From Ottelia alismoides (lineage: Eukaryota > Streptophyta > Magnoliopsida > Alismatales > Hydrocharitaceae), in assembly GCA_037367405.1 (NCBI GenBank), contig JAZKJV010005550.1:186001-250000 (forward strand): 64,000 nt of DNA, written 5' to 3'. A model generated the notes under the pieces. That model made no database searches and was not told the origin of the DNA. It saw only the letters and a list, made by a program, of their open reading frames with translations. The position numbers and the translations under genes were made by a program. This document shows, piece after piece, positions 10,757-22,060 of this stretch; the stretch's first letter is position 1, and every line of letters starts with the position of its first letter.

Positions 10757-12286
10757 GGAAATTTCGAGGATCGAAAATTAAAGATATGAAAGTCATTTCT
10801 ATCCCAAAAATCCCGTGATAAACAAATAATTTTTTCTTTTTTTTATTTTTGCTACTTATTTACCTGTATTACAGACACGATCAAACTCAGGGAGGCTACA
10901 ATTCCCGAGGGTTATTGAAATAATCGAAAGAAATTAAATTAAGAGAAAGAGCAGGAATCTCCAAGGCAAACTATTCTTGGTTTTTATGGAATTTTTCTCA
11001 TTTTAGTTTTTTTATTTCTAATTTTTTTATTTTCTGATTTTCAAATTTTTAGTGATTTTAATTTTTGCAAATTTTTTAATGTCAAATAAAGAATAATATG
11101 CATAATATAAGAAATACGCACACCACACTCTTTTTGTATTATTCAATTATATCAAAAAAAATCTAGAGAAAATATTTTTGGGTTTTAAGGGTTTTGAAAT
11201 ACTTTTGGGAATTTTTTTTAGAATTTTCAGATGTTTTTATATTTTTTTCTAAAAATCAAACGATGGCAGAAATGAGAAACAGTGCACAACATGGAGTAAT
11301 TTGCAAGTTAAAAATGGTTTAATGCCCAAAACTCATGGCAATTATTTTTATTATAAAATAGAAGCAAATATCTACAAACAAGAACTGAAATCACGATTTT
11401 TGGATTTTTGTAGTATTTTCTGAAATTTTTATAAGATTTTTAATGTTTTTCATTTTTTTGAGTTTTATAAAGAATTAATGTGTTAAATTTGCACAGAGAT
11501 TAAAAGATAATTAAATAAAACTACTCCTTTTTTTGGAGTTTTTAGAGCAATATATGAATTTTTATGAATTTTTGAATTTTGACAGGGAAAATTACATATT
11601 TTGATTTTTTAATGATATTAAATATTGACAAAATGTAATGAAAATTTTATGCTAAAAAGATAAGTGTGTCAGGAGCATAGCATGATTTTTGGAGGATTTA
11701 TTGATAAACAAAATCATTTATTTCAACGAAATGCACATGGAAAGACAATGTTTGGAATTCAAGGACTGAAAAGTAATTAAACAAAGTTTTTTGAATAAAA
11801 TAATAACAAGAAATAAAGTGGGGATGGAACATGACATTTACCCAGTAAAACGTGCTACGCACGTGCTTGAATTGGAGCCGTGGACCTTGCTGTAATTTTG
11901 AAAACTTCAGGGGCAGAGTTGTAATTTGCCTAGTGAGGTCTGCCAAGCGCGTGTTTGAGGCTCTGGCAGGGGCTATTCTGTCGTTTTGGAAACCTTGGGG
12001 GGCTAAAATTAAATTATCCCAATTTTTTTATTTTAAACTCTTAGTGTTTTTCTTCGCTTTCTTCGTTCACAAACACTAAAGGGGGCAATGAGGCACCACC
12101 CCTACCCTTCTTCTTCCCAAGCAGAGGGTGGCATGGCGATCGGTGGTGCGCTGGCGATCCTGGTGGCTGGTGGAGGGCGATGATAGGTGGCGCACTGGCG
12201 AATGGTGATGCTTGCATGCACGACGGCGGTTCAGCTCCCTCACGGTGGTGCGGGAGTACGACGTCGGGCACGCTTCCAAAGGTACA
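10757..12286 (-). repeat. Inverted fragment of a related LTR
   Basis: On the minus strand this reads like the 5860-7650 part of the LTR at 4251. It has a GC-rich island (12060-12290), then a gggtaaat-type segment near 11840, an A-rich tract, and finally 'gattatttcaataacc...ccctgagttcgatc'-type sequence near 10880-10930. Neither LTR end is recognisable, so it is a fragment placed tail to tail against the leader before it. Confidence 0.55.
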
Positions 12287-12590
12287 TGTTAGGAATATTT
12301 ATTTTACACGAAATACGAGACATATATTCCACTTATCAATCTAAGTAAATTCTTCAAGGTTTCATTTCTTAAAAAATAAAAGCGGATGGTTGTAACACCG
12401 ATGCATGTAAAGTTACATACACCTTGGTACAAGCCCCCCAACTTCTTAATATATTATAATATATATTATCATTAATGAAAATCAAAGAAAAATTAGAAAA
12501 CCATGAAAATTGGTATTTTATACCTTTAAAATGCCTAATAAATTAAATATCTATATGTAAATAACATTCTTAGCACCGGGCCTTGATGGA

Positions 12591-12620
12591 AGTTGTAGAT
12601 CCCACTAAGATCTACAACTT
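12591..12620 (+). repeat. Mid-LTR palindrome GTTGTAGATC...GATCTACAAC
   Basis: Ten-base inverted arms around a short spacer. It is one of seven copies of the same motif, one per LTR, in this window. Confidence 0.75.
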
Positions 12621-13006
12621 TTTTCCACATTTTTAGATTATGTTCCTTTTTTTTCTTTTCTTTTTTTACCTTTTCTTATTTCCGATTTTGTCGTACGATT
12701 GGTCAACCACTTGGTCCACCAAACACGTGGCCTCCACTCATTTTTCACCTCCTTATTTAACCACCTCATCAGGTCCTCGTTAACATGTGGTCAACGAGGC
12801 CCATTCCTTCATTCTTATTGACCTACAATACTTGGAGATGTTGACTCGAGTCAACATCTCCCCCTCCAACTTTCCACATCATCTCCCCTCACCTTTCCAC
12901 CTCAACCCTCACCTGGCCCCACATTCCCTACCCTCTCAGATCCCGAGACACCACTTCGACACCTTTCGAGGAATTGTCTCCCCTCACCCAAAATCCTAGA
13001 AGCCTC

Positions 13007-13014
13007 TATATAAA
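13007..13014 (+). promoter_or_regulatory. TATA box candidate in LTR fragment
   Basis: TATATAAA in a C-rich region about 720 bases into the LTR, a plausible core promoter. No transcript evidence is available. Confidence 0.4.
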
Positions 13015-13127
13015 CTCTCTTCACATGTTTTAGAAGAAATATGAAGTCTAGGCTTAAGGCCTTAACACATCACAGAAGTGTGAAGATCGCATCACGTGCA
13101 ATAAAGAGAGACTAGTCACACTAGTGG

Positions 13128-13132
13128 CTCGG
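13128..13132. other. Possible target-site duplication of element B (left)
   Basis: CTCGG abuts the left LTR; CTCAA (29619-29623) abuts the right LTR. Three of five bases match and both differences are G/A, which fits decay of an old 5-bp duplication. Confidence 0.4.
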
Positions 13133-16100
13133 TGACGAACCCTAAAATGCCCTCACTAATTATGTCGAATTAACGTTACTCGTTGCAGGCGGGTAAATTC
13201 AGATTAATCAAAATGACCACTTAATTAATGCTTAAGTAAATGCAAGCGGTCAAATTTATGTTTTTACTTGGGCAAGCCCAAGGTTGAACTTGGAGAGGTC
13301 ACTGTCTCCTTATGAGGATTTTTAGATTATCTAAATGCTAGGCTTTCGAGGGGAATTTTTTTGGCAAATTTTATGCAAATGATGATGAAGTGTGAATGTA
13401 GAATGCCAAATTTATGATTAAAAACTCTTATAATGTAAAATCTAAAATAATTAACAATTGTGACTCAATATAGAAGGATTATTTTCCTTAATTATTTATA
13501 TAATGAAAAATTCCAGAACACATTTTTTTCTAATTTTTATGACATGAAATGCATCCATAAAAATTGAACACTTTTTAGGGGTTTTCTGTAATTTTTTGTG
13601 CAAATGAAATGCAAAAATTATGAAAATTCGAGAACAAGTTAATTATGATGAAATTAACCTTCTATATTTTTTTTGAAATCTTTAGATGCAAAATGAATTT
13701 TCTATAAATTAAACAAAGTAGACTATATGATTTCAGTTAATTAATTTTAATAATTAGAAAACCTAATTATTTTCAAGAATTAAAATTATCCTATATATAT
13801 ATATCTAATTATGATCTATCTAGAAATAATTATAACTCCTAAAAATAATCAGTTTACAAAGAATTAAAAATTAATTACATCAATCACACAACAATTTATT
13901 TTAACCTTAATATGCGTGTAAATTACTTGATTTTGGATTCATATCAGAATATAATTAATTGTATATAATACAAATTTTGGGAAACTTTTGGAGCAATAGG
14001 TGATTTATAATGAATTTCCAATCACAGACATGGTAAAATATGGTAAAATCCACCACAATAAATATTATAGATCAATCAATGCTCATAAAAATCACATTAA
14101 TCATCATGCGGTAGAAATTAAATGATCTACAATATGTAATTTTTTAAAATAAAATATGATGACAAATGATGCTCTGAATTAAGTCCAAACATGAGGGTCT
14201 ATGTGCAATACAGGAAATTTAAAAATTAAAAGTAAATTAACATGCAATGGGACTGTAAGGTAATTACCATGACCTGTGATGTGTTTCCAGTAATTTCTCT
14301 AAGAAAGGATGTGTGTTGCACACGCTTCTAGTCGGCGGGGGCCCTTATGCAGTTTTCTTGAAGTCGAGGGCCTGTGCGTAAATTTCCCTACACCCCACGT
14401 ACACATCATGAGGCTCAGGGCTACTTGTGGAGCTTTAGTTCCCAAGCTAAGGTGCGGGTGCCCAAAGCTACACGTGATAGGAGGGGGGCGCGTGTAGAGT
14501 GGTGACGTGACACTTTGATGATTGTCGATGGTGATCAGACGGTTAGAGCCGTTGTGACAGGTCGGTGGCGATGCAGACTTGATGGCGAATGGGGAAGCAG
14601 AGCACGCAGAGCGATGCAGTGAAGAGAGGCATCGCGAAGGCAGTGGTGCTGCTCTGAGGCCAAGGCAGAGCTCGAAGATGGTCAGCGATGATGAATCGAC
14701 AAAGGGCTAAGGAGCAAAGACGGTGGTGCTCGTTGACGTTGGTGGTGGCGGTCCGCGAATAGTGCGGATGATGAGGAGGAAAAAGAAAGAAGAAGGGGGT
14801 ATGGCGAAGATATAAAACAAAGAAGATCGAGAATATAGAAAGAAAAAAGGAAGGAGAAGGAAGAAGAAGAGTTACCCAAGGTGAGGGTCGAGTATCCTGG
14901 GAAGAGGAGCTCTAATGTTCTTGTTCAACGCCTCGGTTATGGCAGATCTCAAGCAACCCACTGGACGACAACTACAATTAGGGATGATAGCCTGATCTTG
15001 CTGAGGGAGAAGGATCCATTGCCTCTCAACCACGCCTGAGTCTTGTTATCACCAAGCTCAGGGCACGAGCTCAAGGGTTCTCACCTAAAACAACGGATGC
15101 CTGGAGATGAAGGCGGAAGGGGGGTTTTGAGGGAGGTTAGGGCTCGCATATGTGCATTCGTGGGTGGAGAGGAGCTAGCGGAGGAGTAGTCTTCGGTCGT
15201 AGGTTGCAGGCGGAGGTGGAGGCACCGTCGCAAGAGGTGGAGGGGGGGTTTGCGTGGAGGAGAGGGGTGGGTCCGTGGCTGTTCGGTCGGTCGAGATTGA
15301 ACGGCCATGGGCTTGCTACATGGTGAAGTAGCAACAATAAAATAAAATAAAAAATACAAAGTAAAAACAAAAGGAAAAAGGGATATGGGCCGTTGGAGGA
15401 AGGGCTCTTCATCCAACGTCCTAGAATGGGGGCGGATGAAGAGGGTTAAGATGGTGACACGTGGTGGCTCCAGGAACTGCCACATGTATCTCCTAGAAAA
15501 TTCAAAAAAGAAACTAAAAGAAAAATTAATAAAAAATAGAAAATGATGTCAAATCAAATAGTAGTCTTCATGAAAGTTGCTCGTCTCCACGAGTTCTACA
15601 ACTTTTGTGAATGAACCAAAATAAAAAAAGAAATCATCTATACAAAATGTATTTTTGGTTGTACTCTATGTATATAAAATACTATATTTTTGGATTTTAC
15701 ATTTTGTGATTTTTAAATAAAATAAAATATAAAATAAATAGATACATAATATTTATTTTTTTGTATGTTTAGTAATTTAAAAATAAAGAAATAAAATAAG
15801 AGAGACATGTATACACACTCTATGTACAGACTGAGAGTGATTTATTTTCTTTGATTTTTACTTAAATTTTGATCTAGATTTTTGCCCACTTTATTAAAGT
15901 ATAAATGACAGAAATAAATTTAAAATAAATAAATAATTCAAAAAGAGTTTTTTGTACATAAAATAATAGGTTTAAATTAGATAAAATATACAATATACAA
16001 TGAGCTCCCAAAAACCAAGTTTGACATTTAAACTCTGATTTTTTTGAATTTGGTCATGTTTTGTAGATAATTGAATGTGCACTAATTCAAAAGTGAGGAG

Positions 16101-16490
16101 GGGTCCATAGGAGACTGTATGAGGGATATTTACATTTACTGCCTTTTGTCTACAAAGTAGGATTTGGGTTTTATTGAACTATTTAAAAAAAATAATATTT
16201 TTGGTATTTCTTCTTTGTTAATGTTAAAATATGTACACAACAAAGTTGGTTTTATTTTATTTGGAGTTAGTGAAAAATGATAAAAAATAAAGGAATTTAT
16301 GGTAATATAGAGGTGATAATGTACAAGGGATTTTCGGCTTCTTCTTTATCCAATTATGCATGCTAAAATATGGATATTATTTACACATGTATGAATGATA
16401 AAAATGTAATATAGATGATTAAATACAATTACTTACTTGGGAACGCAGCTCTATTTTCTTCTTTTAGAGTGACGAATCACATATTCATCA
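13133..16490 (-). repeat. 3' LTR of element B
   Basis: On the minus strand it begins TGATGAATATGTGATTC after the PPT and ends near TTCGTCA. It is colinear with 26252-29618. It includes a GC-rich island (about 14310-15480) and the mid-LTR palindrome at 15575. Confidence 0.85.
15575..15604 (-). repeat. Mid-LTR palindrome, B 3' LTR
   Basis: AGTTGCTCGTC ... GAGTTCTACAACTT, a copy of the GTTGTAGATC palindrome, about 890 bases from the LTR start. Confidence 0.7.
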
Positions 16491-16507
16491 ACCCCCTATA
16501 CTTAAAC
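16491..16507 (-). other. Polypurine tract of element B
   Basis: Minus strand reads GTTTAAGTATAGGGGGT immediately before the 3' LTR start TGATGAAT. Confidence 0.85.
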
Positions 16508-17906
16508 CTTGATCCTCCACGAGCAACTAAAATGAAATACATAACTGAAATAAGATCGGGTTCCATACCAAGGTCATGAATAAAAGGTGAAAATGGAGCT
16601 CAACTCGGCCTTTAAATTAATAATATGATGGAACTCCTTATGAGAATTAGGATTTTAAGAACAACCATCTCCAAGTTACACAAGTCATTATCTAGACCCG
16701 ATCCGGAAGTCATCTTAGGTCAACCCCTTCCAAAGCATCCTACATGAACACGGAATAACTATCTCTAGTGTGTGAAGGGTGTTAGCTCTTCCCATCCAAG
16801 ATGCCGAAATACCATGCAATCTCCTCCTCTGGTAACTCGTCCTTAGGAGTCATGTATTTCCTTATAAGTTCGAGAACGTGCTAGTTTACAACGAGTGGAG
16901 GGAGAAGTCTAGAAGAAGGGAAAAGACGTAGAGAGTGACCAGTGTAGTCAACTCTTCTGTGAAGCTTGGATGGTGTAGTCTCCACCAGATCTACATGCTA
17001 TCTGAAGCTTGGAACATTGTGGTCAAATGTTGTTCTTTTTGGATTTGGCTTCCTTTTGATAGGAATTGTGGTTGCTCTGCATTGATCTTTTATATCATGA
17101 CGAATATAGAATCTTTTATTCTGCCCATGTTTTGAGGTCTTTTGTGCTAGTTGTCCATCCTTTATATGAAGCTTTATTTCAACCCAGTACTCCAGTCTTT
17201 AGATGTCCACACTACCAAAGAAAAAAACACATGATCTTCCAACTCCTCATCTGAATTAGCTAAGTGCTCGGTGTAGAGTATAGATTAGTTCCTTATCCAA
17301 GAGTCTACTCAGAATGAGGTGTCTGGGTTAGGCACTAAGAGTTAAGGTCTATACAATGCCTTGTGAAATTTGAGAATTATCTCTATGACTTGAAGTTTCT
17401 AAGATCCTACTTCTCAACGAAGTTACTCTGAAACTTAAGTAGATTAATGTCAGGTCAAGTCGATTCTCTATTTTTACTCATGACTCGGTTCAGAACCCAC
17501 TGACTTTCCACTTTGCATATGCATGATATGCTAATGAAATGAAATGCATGAGAATGAAGTGCATGTTTTGAATGATTTTTTATTCAAGAATGAAAGGGAA
17601 GCCAGTTTTATTTGACAAAATTTTTAGTTCTACCTCCCATTGTATAACAAATCACACACAAGTATTATCTACAAGGAATTTTAGATCAATTTTACAAAGA
17701 GAGTATTATTAACACAACTTATACATATTACACATCTTTCATAGCTTGTATACAATATACACATTATACTAAATTATATGTATTTTACCTGTTTTACAAA
17801 CACATTTTTTTTAACAATTTTACCCACCCCGTATTTATTGAATACTATATACATAAATATGTGAAAGTACGGGCTATGGGTAAAGTATATATGTAATATA
17901 CACCCC
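16508..17906 (-). other. 3' untranslated region of element B
   Basis: Non-coding. It is colinear with the 3' UTRs of C (40321-41652) and C' (49590-50918), for example the 'gagcatct', 'ttccatacca' and 'tctagtcttcc' type segments, showing that B and C belong to one family. Confidence 0.75.
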
Positions 17907-18151
17907 CTATATTTAGCATGTGCTATGTCCTCAGAGCACAAAAGTGAGGAAGAGACATAACTCGTGCTAAACATAGAGAGTGAAAAGAATAGAAGTCGAC
18001 CTACCCCCCTTATACTAAGGCTCTCGTCAGCCTAAGTATAGAAGATGAAAAAAAAGGGCAATCAAGGCTTAGAGGAGAATGAATGGATGAATGAATATAC
18101 ATGGCAGGCATCGGTTCCACCATACTCAGGCTTTGGTCAACTTAAGTATAG
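17907..18151 (-). repeat. Stem-loop array of element B (three units)
   Basis: Inverted repeats at 17907-17976 (long, about 23-base arms with a few mismatches, then GGGGGTG on the minus strand), 18011-18040 (TATACTAAGGCT / AGCCTAAGTATA) and 18117-18151 (degraded). Start-to-start spacing is 104-106 bases, as in the other arrays. Confidence 0.8.
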
Positions 18152-18243
18152 AAGATAATGTAAGTGTGAGAAGTGATGTGATCTGAAGAATGTACAAAGA
18201 GGTAGTGATCATGAATCTTTGTGATGTTGTTGATAGCTATAGA

Positions 18244-19500
18244 TCAATGCTGCAAGGGATAATGTGTGGCTCTATGCGTGTCTTCTGAATCTGTCGCACA
18301 CATAAAAACAAACTCATCAACACTGACTGACTGCTCATTCGATTCGACAAAGTGCATCAACAATTGTTCATTCACCAAGAATGTCTGTGTTCTATCTGTA
18401 AGATATGAGATCTCAACACATACACTATCATGCACAACATGGACTAGATACATGCTCTTCTACTTGGACTTGAGCTTCCCTTGGAAAATCTTTAGCCTTG
18501 CATTAAACAACCATACCTTTTGTCCAGAAATGAAGGTCTTTCGTTTGATAAATCTGTCATGCCAACGCTTAACCTTGTCATTGTACACCAAACTATTGTC
18601 GTATGCTCAGTTTCCGATCTCCACAAGTTCATTCAGATCCATCTCTCTCTGTTTCTGCCCTAGATGTGTGTTCTAGTTGAACTTCTTAATTTCCCATTCT
18701 AATTTATGCACTAATTTTGCAGGCAAATGACACAACTTTCCAAATACCATCCTGAATGGGGAGGTTCCTAATGGCATCTTGTAAGCTGTAATGTAAGCTC
18801 AAAGGACTTGGTTCAAGAGCTGGGACTGGTCCTTCCTGTCTGGACGGACGAGATCCTATAATATGGTCTTAACCTCTCTATTCGACACCTCTACCATGCC
18901 ATTAGTCTGTGAGTGGTAAGGAGTAGTGACACAATGCTCAATGCCGTAACCATTCACAAGTTGCTTCATATCTCTATTTAAAGAATGGCTACACCCATAT
19001 GATATCAATACATTGGGGACCTCGAACCTAGAAATAATATGCTCTCTTACAAACTTACATGTAGTCCTACTTTCTGCGGCTCGGATCGGGATAACCTCCA
19101 CCACCTCGACAAATAATCCACCACAAGAAGAATGTACTCAAATACATGGCTAACTAGGATTGGTCCCCTGAAGTTGATGCCCCAAGCATCAAAGACATCA
19201 TAAATGATGGCAGGCTTCATCAACATCTCATCTTTGGAACCAACGATTCCTCCAATTCACTGACATACTGACACGACTTCGCAAAGGTGGGAGCATCATG
19301 AAACAAAGTTAGCCAGTATAAGCTACATTGTAGTACCTTCCATACGGTCCTCTTCCCTTTGCGGTGTCCTCCTGCCTCAAAGGTATGACAGTAAGTAAGG
19401 ACACTCTGGTATTCCTCCTTAGGAATACACCTCCTCCAAACACAATCTGGTCCCTCAAAGAAAAGGATCAGATCCTCCCGATGGTAGTGTCTCAAATCTG
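18244..19500 (-). pseudogene. Integrase domain of element B pol
   Basis: Retroviral-type integrase, which would join element DNA to the genome. In order on the minus strand: the HHCC-like region (CIPKEEYQSVLTYCH, GGH, near 19320-19430), core segments DAWGINFRGP (near 19170) and LISYGCSHS (near 19000), and HSQTNGMVEVSNREVK (near 18880). A C-terminal domain follows, with AYKMPLGTSPFRMVFGK near 18750 and KRWHDRFIKR near 18550. Two of the three catalytic acids are gone: the first Asp is Asn and the second is Tyr, while the Glu stays. Stops include TAG in the C-terminal part. The frame ends near 18244. No env-like gene follows; the 3' UTR starts directly. Confidence 0.8.
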
Positions 19501-19559
19501 ACTTGAGTCAATTTATGCTGCTCTTGGACCAATCTTCAGGAGCTTTCTTAGAGACAAGA

Positions 19560-20100
19560 TAGTTCACTATATTGGCGTATCATAGGATTTAGTCGATGAC
19601 AAAAATCGACTCATCAAGGAAGAAACCCAAATCGGTGTATCCTCAAAAGCATCAAGAGTCTCAAGATGGGAGAAATGATCATCTACTACATTATTCTTTC
19701 CAGGTTTATCTTTAATGTCCAAGCCAAACTCCGAGAGAAGTAAAATTCACCTATGAAGACATGCCTTCGCATACTTCTTTTCCATGAGGTATCGTATCGC
19801 TGAATGGTCTGTGAACATAACAATCTTGGATCCAATGAGATGTGATCAAAACTTGTCCAAGGCAAACACTACTGTAAGCATCTCTTTTTCCGTAACCGTG
19901 TAGTTACACTGAGCAAGGTCATGCACTTTGATTGCATAGTCCATGGAGAACAGGACACCGTCTCTTCTTTGTCCTAACACAACCCCAATAGCAAAATCTG
20001 AGGCGTCTATCATGATCTCAAAAGGAAGAGACCAGCCTGGGGCTTGTAGGATCGGGGCGTCCATGATCATTCCTTGTAACTACTTAAAGGCATCAAAACA
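19560..20100 (-). pseudogene. RNase H domain of element B pol
   Basis: RNase H degrades the RNA of the RNA-DNA hybrid during reverse transcription. Visible motifs on the minus strand are IMIDASDFAIGVVLGQRRDG (near 20000), NYTVTEKEMLTVVFALDKF (19846-19900) and [15 protein letters not shown] (near 19800). KPGKNNVVDDHFSHLE (near 19690) ends the domain where VADHLSRLE is usual. A TGA sits right after DKF, where arginine is expected, and TAG codons interrupt the tail. Not functional. Confidence 0.8.
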
Positions 20101-20109
20101 CTTGTGATC

Positions 20110-20880
20110 TCCAATAAACTATGTGTCTTTGCCTAAAATCTCAGTTAGCGGTCGGGCAATCTTTGAAAAATATTTTATAAATCTCATGCAAAATATGACA
20201 TACTCGAGGAAAGATCGCAACTGTCTCACATTGGTTGGTGGTAGGAGTCGTCTGATCACTTCCACCTTGGTAGTGTCAACATCCATTCCTTTCTTGGAGG
20301 TGACATGCCCGAATACAATGCCCTCCGTCACAATGAAGTGACTCTTCTCCTAGGAGAGCACCAGGTTAACCTCACAACATCTTTTGAGGACTAGGTCCAA
20401 ACTTCTAAGATAGGAATCAAAGGAATCATCCTGTACCGAGAAGTCATCCATGAATACTTTCAGTAATTTATCAACCATCTTGGCGAATACAACAATCATG
20501 TGCCTTTGAAACGTACCGGAGCATTGTATAACCCAAAGGTCATGCGTTTGAAAGCATAGGTACCAAAGGGGCATGTGAATGTGGTTTTCTCTTGATCCTC
20601 AGGAGCGATAGCAACTTGGTTGTAGCCTGAGAACCCATCTAAGAAACATAAGTATTTTTTCCCGTCAATATCTCCAAGATTTGATCGTAAATGGCAAGGG
20701 AAAATGATCATTCTTCATCACGTCATTCAAGCTTTTGTAATCCATATATACATGCCAAGACGTGGGTACTCATGTCACAATCTCCTCTCCATCCTTGTTA
20801 GTGATCATTTGAATTCCCGACTTCTTTAGGACAACATGAATGGGTGCCACCCACTTGGAATCAGAGATGAGATAAATAAA
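20110..20880 (-). pseudogene. Reverse transcriptase domain of element B pol
   Basis: Minus-strand RT with the family's order of motifs: LISDSKWVAPIHVVLKK (near 20850), the decayed YRRLN box as YKSLN, NDHFPLPF (near 20710), CFLDGFSGYNQVAIAPEDQ (near 20630) and FTCPFGTYAFKRMTFGL (near 20560). The catalytic VFMDDFSV box is at 20440-20457. The connection follows: GIVFGHVTSKKGMDVD and NVRQLRSFLEYVIF (20119-20331). FMDD rather than YVDD, with the FSV after it, is typical of Athila-like elements. Frameshifts near 20350 and 20700 and a TGA near 20780 break it. Confidence 0.85.
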
Positions 20881-21758
20881 ACTCACGTTGCACCATTTCT
20901 CATTTCCTTCTTCACGAACTCTTGTAGATTTGGATTTAACCTGCGCTGGAATTCACAAGAGGGTTTGGCTTTATTCTCAAGATAGATATGGTGCGAACAC
21001 AAAGCAAGATTTATCCCATGGAGATCGAAAACAGTCCATCCTATCGCCTTGCGATTTTTTCCAGGATCTCTAACGCTAGATTCCTGCTTCTTGGTAAATC
21101 ACAAGCTGACGATGACCGGAGACTTCTTCTCTTGTCCTGCAAGGAAGGAATACTTAAGTGTTGTGGGTAATGGTTTGAGCTCAGGTAAAGTCTGATCATT
21201 AAGAAAATCTGGCTTAACTAACTCTAGTTTTGTGCTGATAATGGTTGGATCTGTCTATGAAGTAACTACCATCAACTGAATGGGCTCTGTAGTCAGATTG
21301 CCAAAAGTATACAAGCAATCGACAAAAGATGCGACTGACTTGTCATCATCATCCTCTGATTGTCCTAAAGGGGAAAGGATTGGCATACCCAGTTGGGCCT
21401 CTCTATCATCGAAGATGAAGGGAGATGCAATATCTGTGTGATCCACGCCTTCCAGTTTATTCCGAAGGATCTCACAAAATGTATCATGTACAATGTACTC
21501 TCCAAGAGAGGGAGACACATTTTTGCTAGTTGGGTTCCATCTCCATGGCCCAATAGTGTCTACATGAACACAATCTACCTATGACGAAGAGTACTCATTG
21601 TTGGATTCAAAATCTGGTCTCTACCACCTAGTTTGCTTCATCTATAGTTCCACATCTTTGCCCTGGAGTTTGGAACTGAATCTTCCCGAGACCTTTTAGT
21701 CAAATAAGGACCCCGCTGTCCTTAGGAAGTTCCATCCAAGTATGATATGGGAATCTCT
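20881..21758 (-). pseudogene. Protease-RT linker of element B pol
   Basis: Low-complexity acidic connection between protease and RT, as in copy 3 (61304-61980). Fragments such as GQSEDDDDKSVASFVD (21255-21518) can be read. No enzymatic motif. Confidence 0.5.
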
Positions 21759-22060
21759 CTATTTATGCAGGATCTCCATATCAAGGACTTTGAAGTCCAC
21801 CATGTAATCTCGTCCCTCGGCATTGATGATAATGTTCCTTAATTCTCCCATGGACCTCTTAGTATACTTGTCAGCAAACTGGAGTATGACTCTAGATTTC
21901 ATAAGAGGTCCTAGATTTAGCCTCTCGTAGATGGTTGTTGACATCGGATTAATTGAGGATCCATTATCCAAGAGAGTACGTACAAACACATTGTCATCGA
22001 CATGACTGACCACATAATCGACACTTATATCCCTTCATTTTCTTGGAAACATATTCTTAA
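21759..22060 (-). pseudogene. Aspartic protease domain of element B
   Basis: Retropepsin-like protease that cuts the Gag-Pol polyprotein. The active-site motif LLDNGSSINPMS is intact as D-N-G-S (minus strand, near 21970). It is followed by RVILQFADKYTKRSMGEL and VDFKVLDMEILHK, which match the same domain in copy 3. The flap and C-terminal PFL region is lost beyond a stop at 21759. Just upstream, a lysine-rich linker (GGKKKSKKSKK, near 22270) matches the KKENPKKS linker of copy 3. Confidence 0.75.

Larger units (their letters stand above)
12287..13132 (+). repeat. 5' part of a plus-strand LTR, interrupted by element B
   Basis: It resembles the first ~800 bases of the LTRs at 31322 and 52836: AT-rich start, a GTTGTAGATC palindrome about 300 bases in, then C-rich sequence. 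A TATATAAA box lies at 13007-13014. The left boundary is uncertain. The right edge is the insertion point of element B. Confidence 0.5.

Noticed and set aside
12041..12279. Minus-strand frames of 67-76 codons as a small gene
   Set aside because: They fall in the GC-rich island of an inverted LTR fragment and overlap each other in different frames.
16508..18243. An env-like gene downstream of integrase in element B
   Set aside because: The region has only short frames and is colinear with the non-coding 3' UTR of element C.
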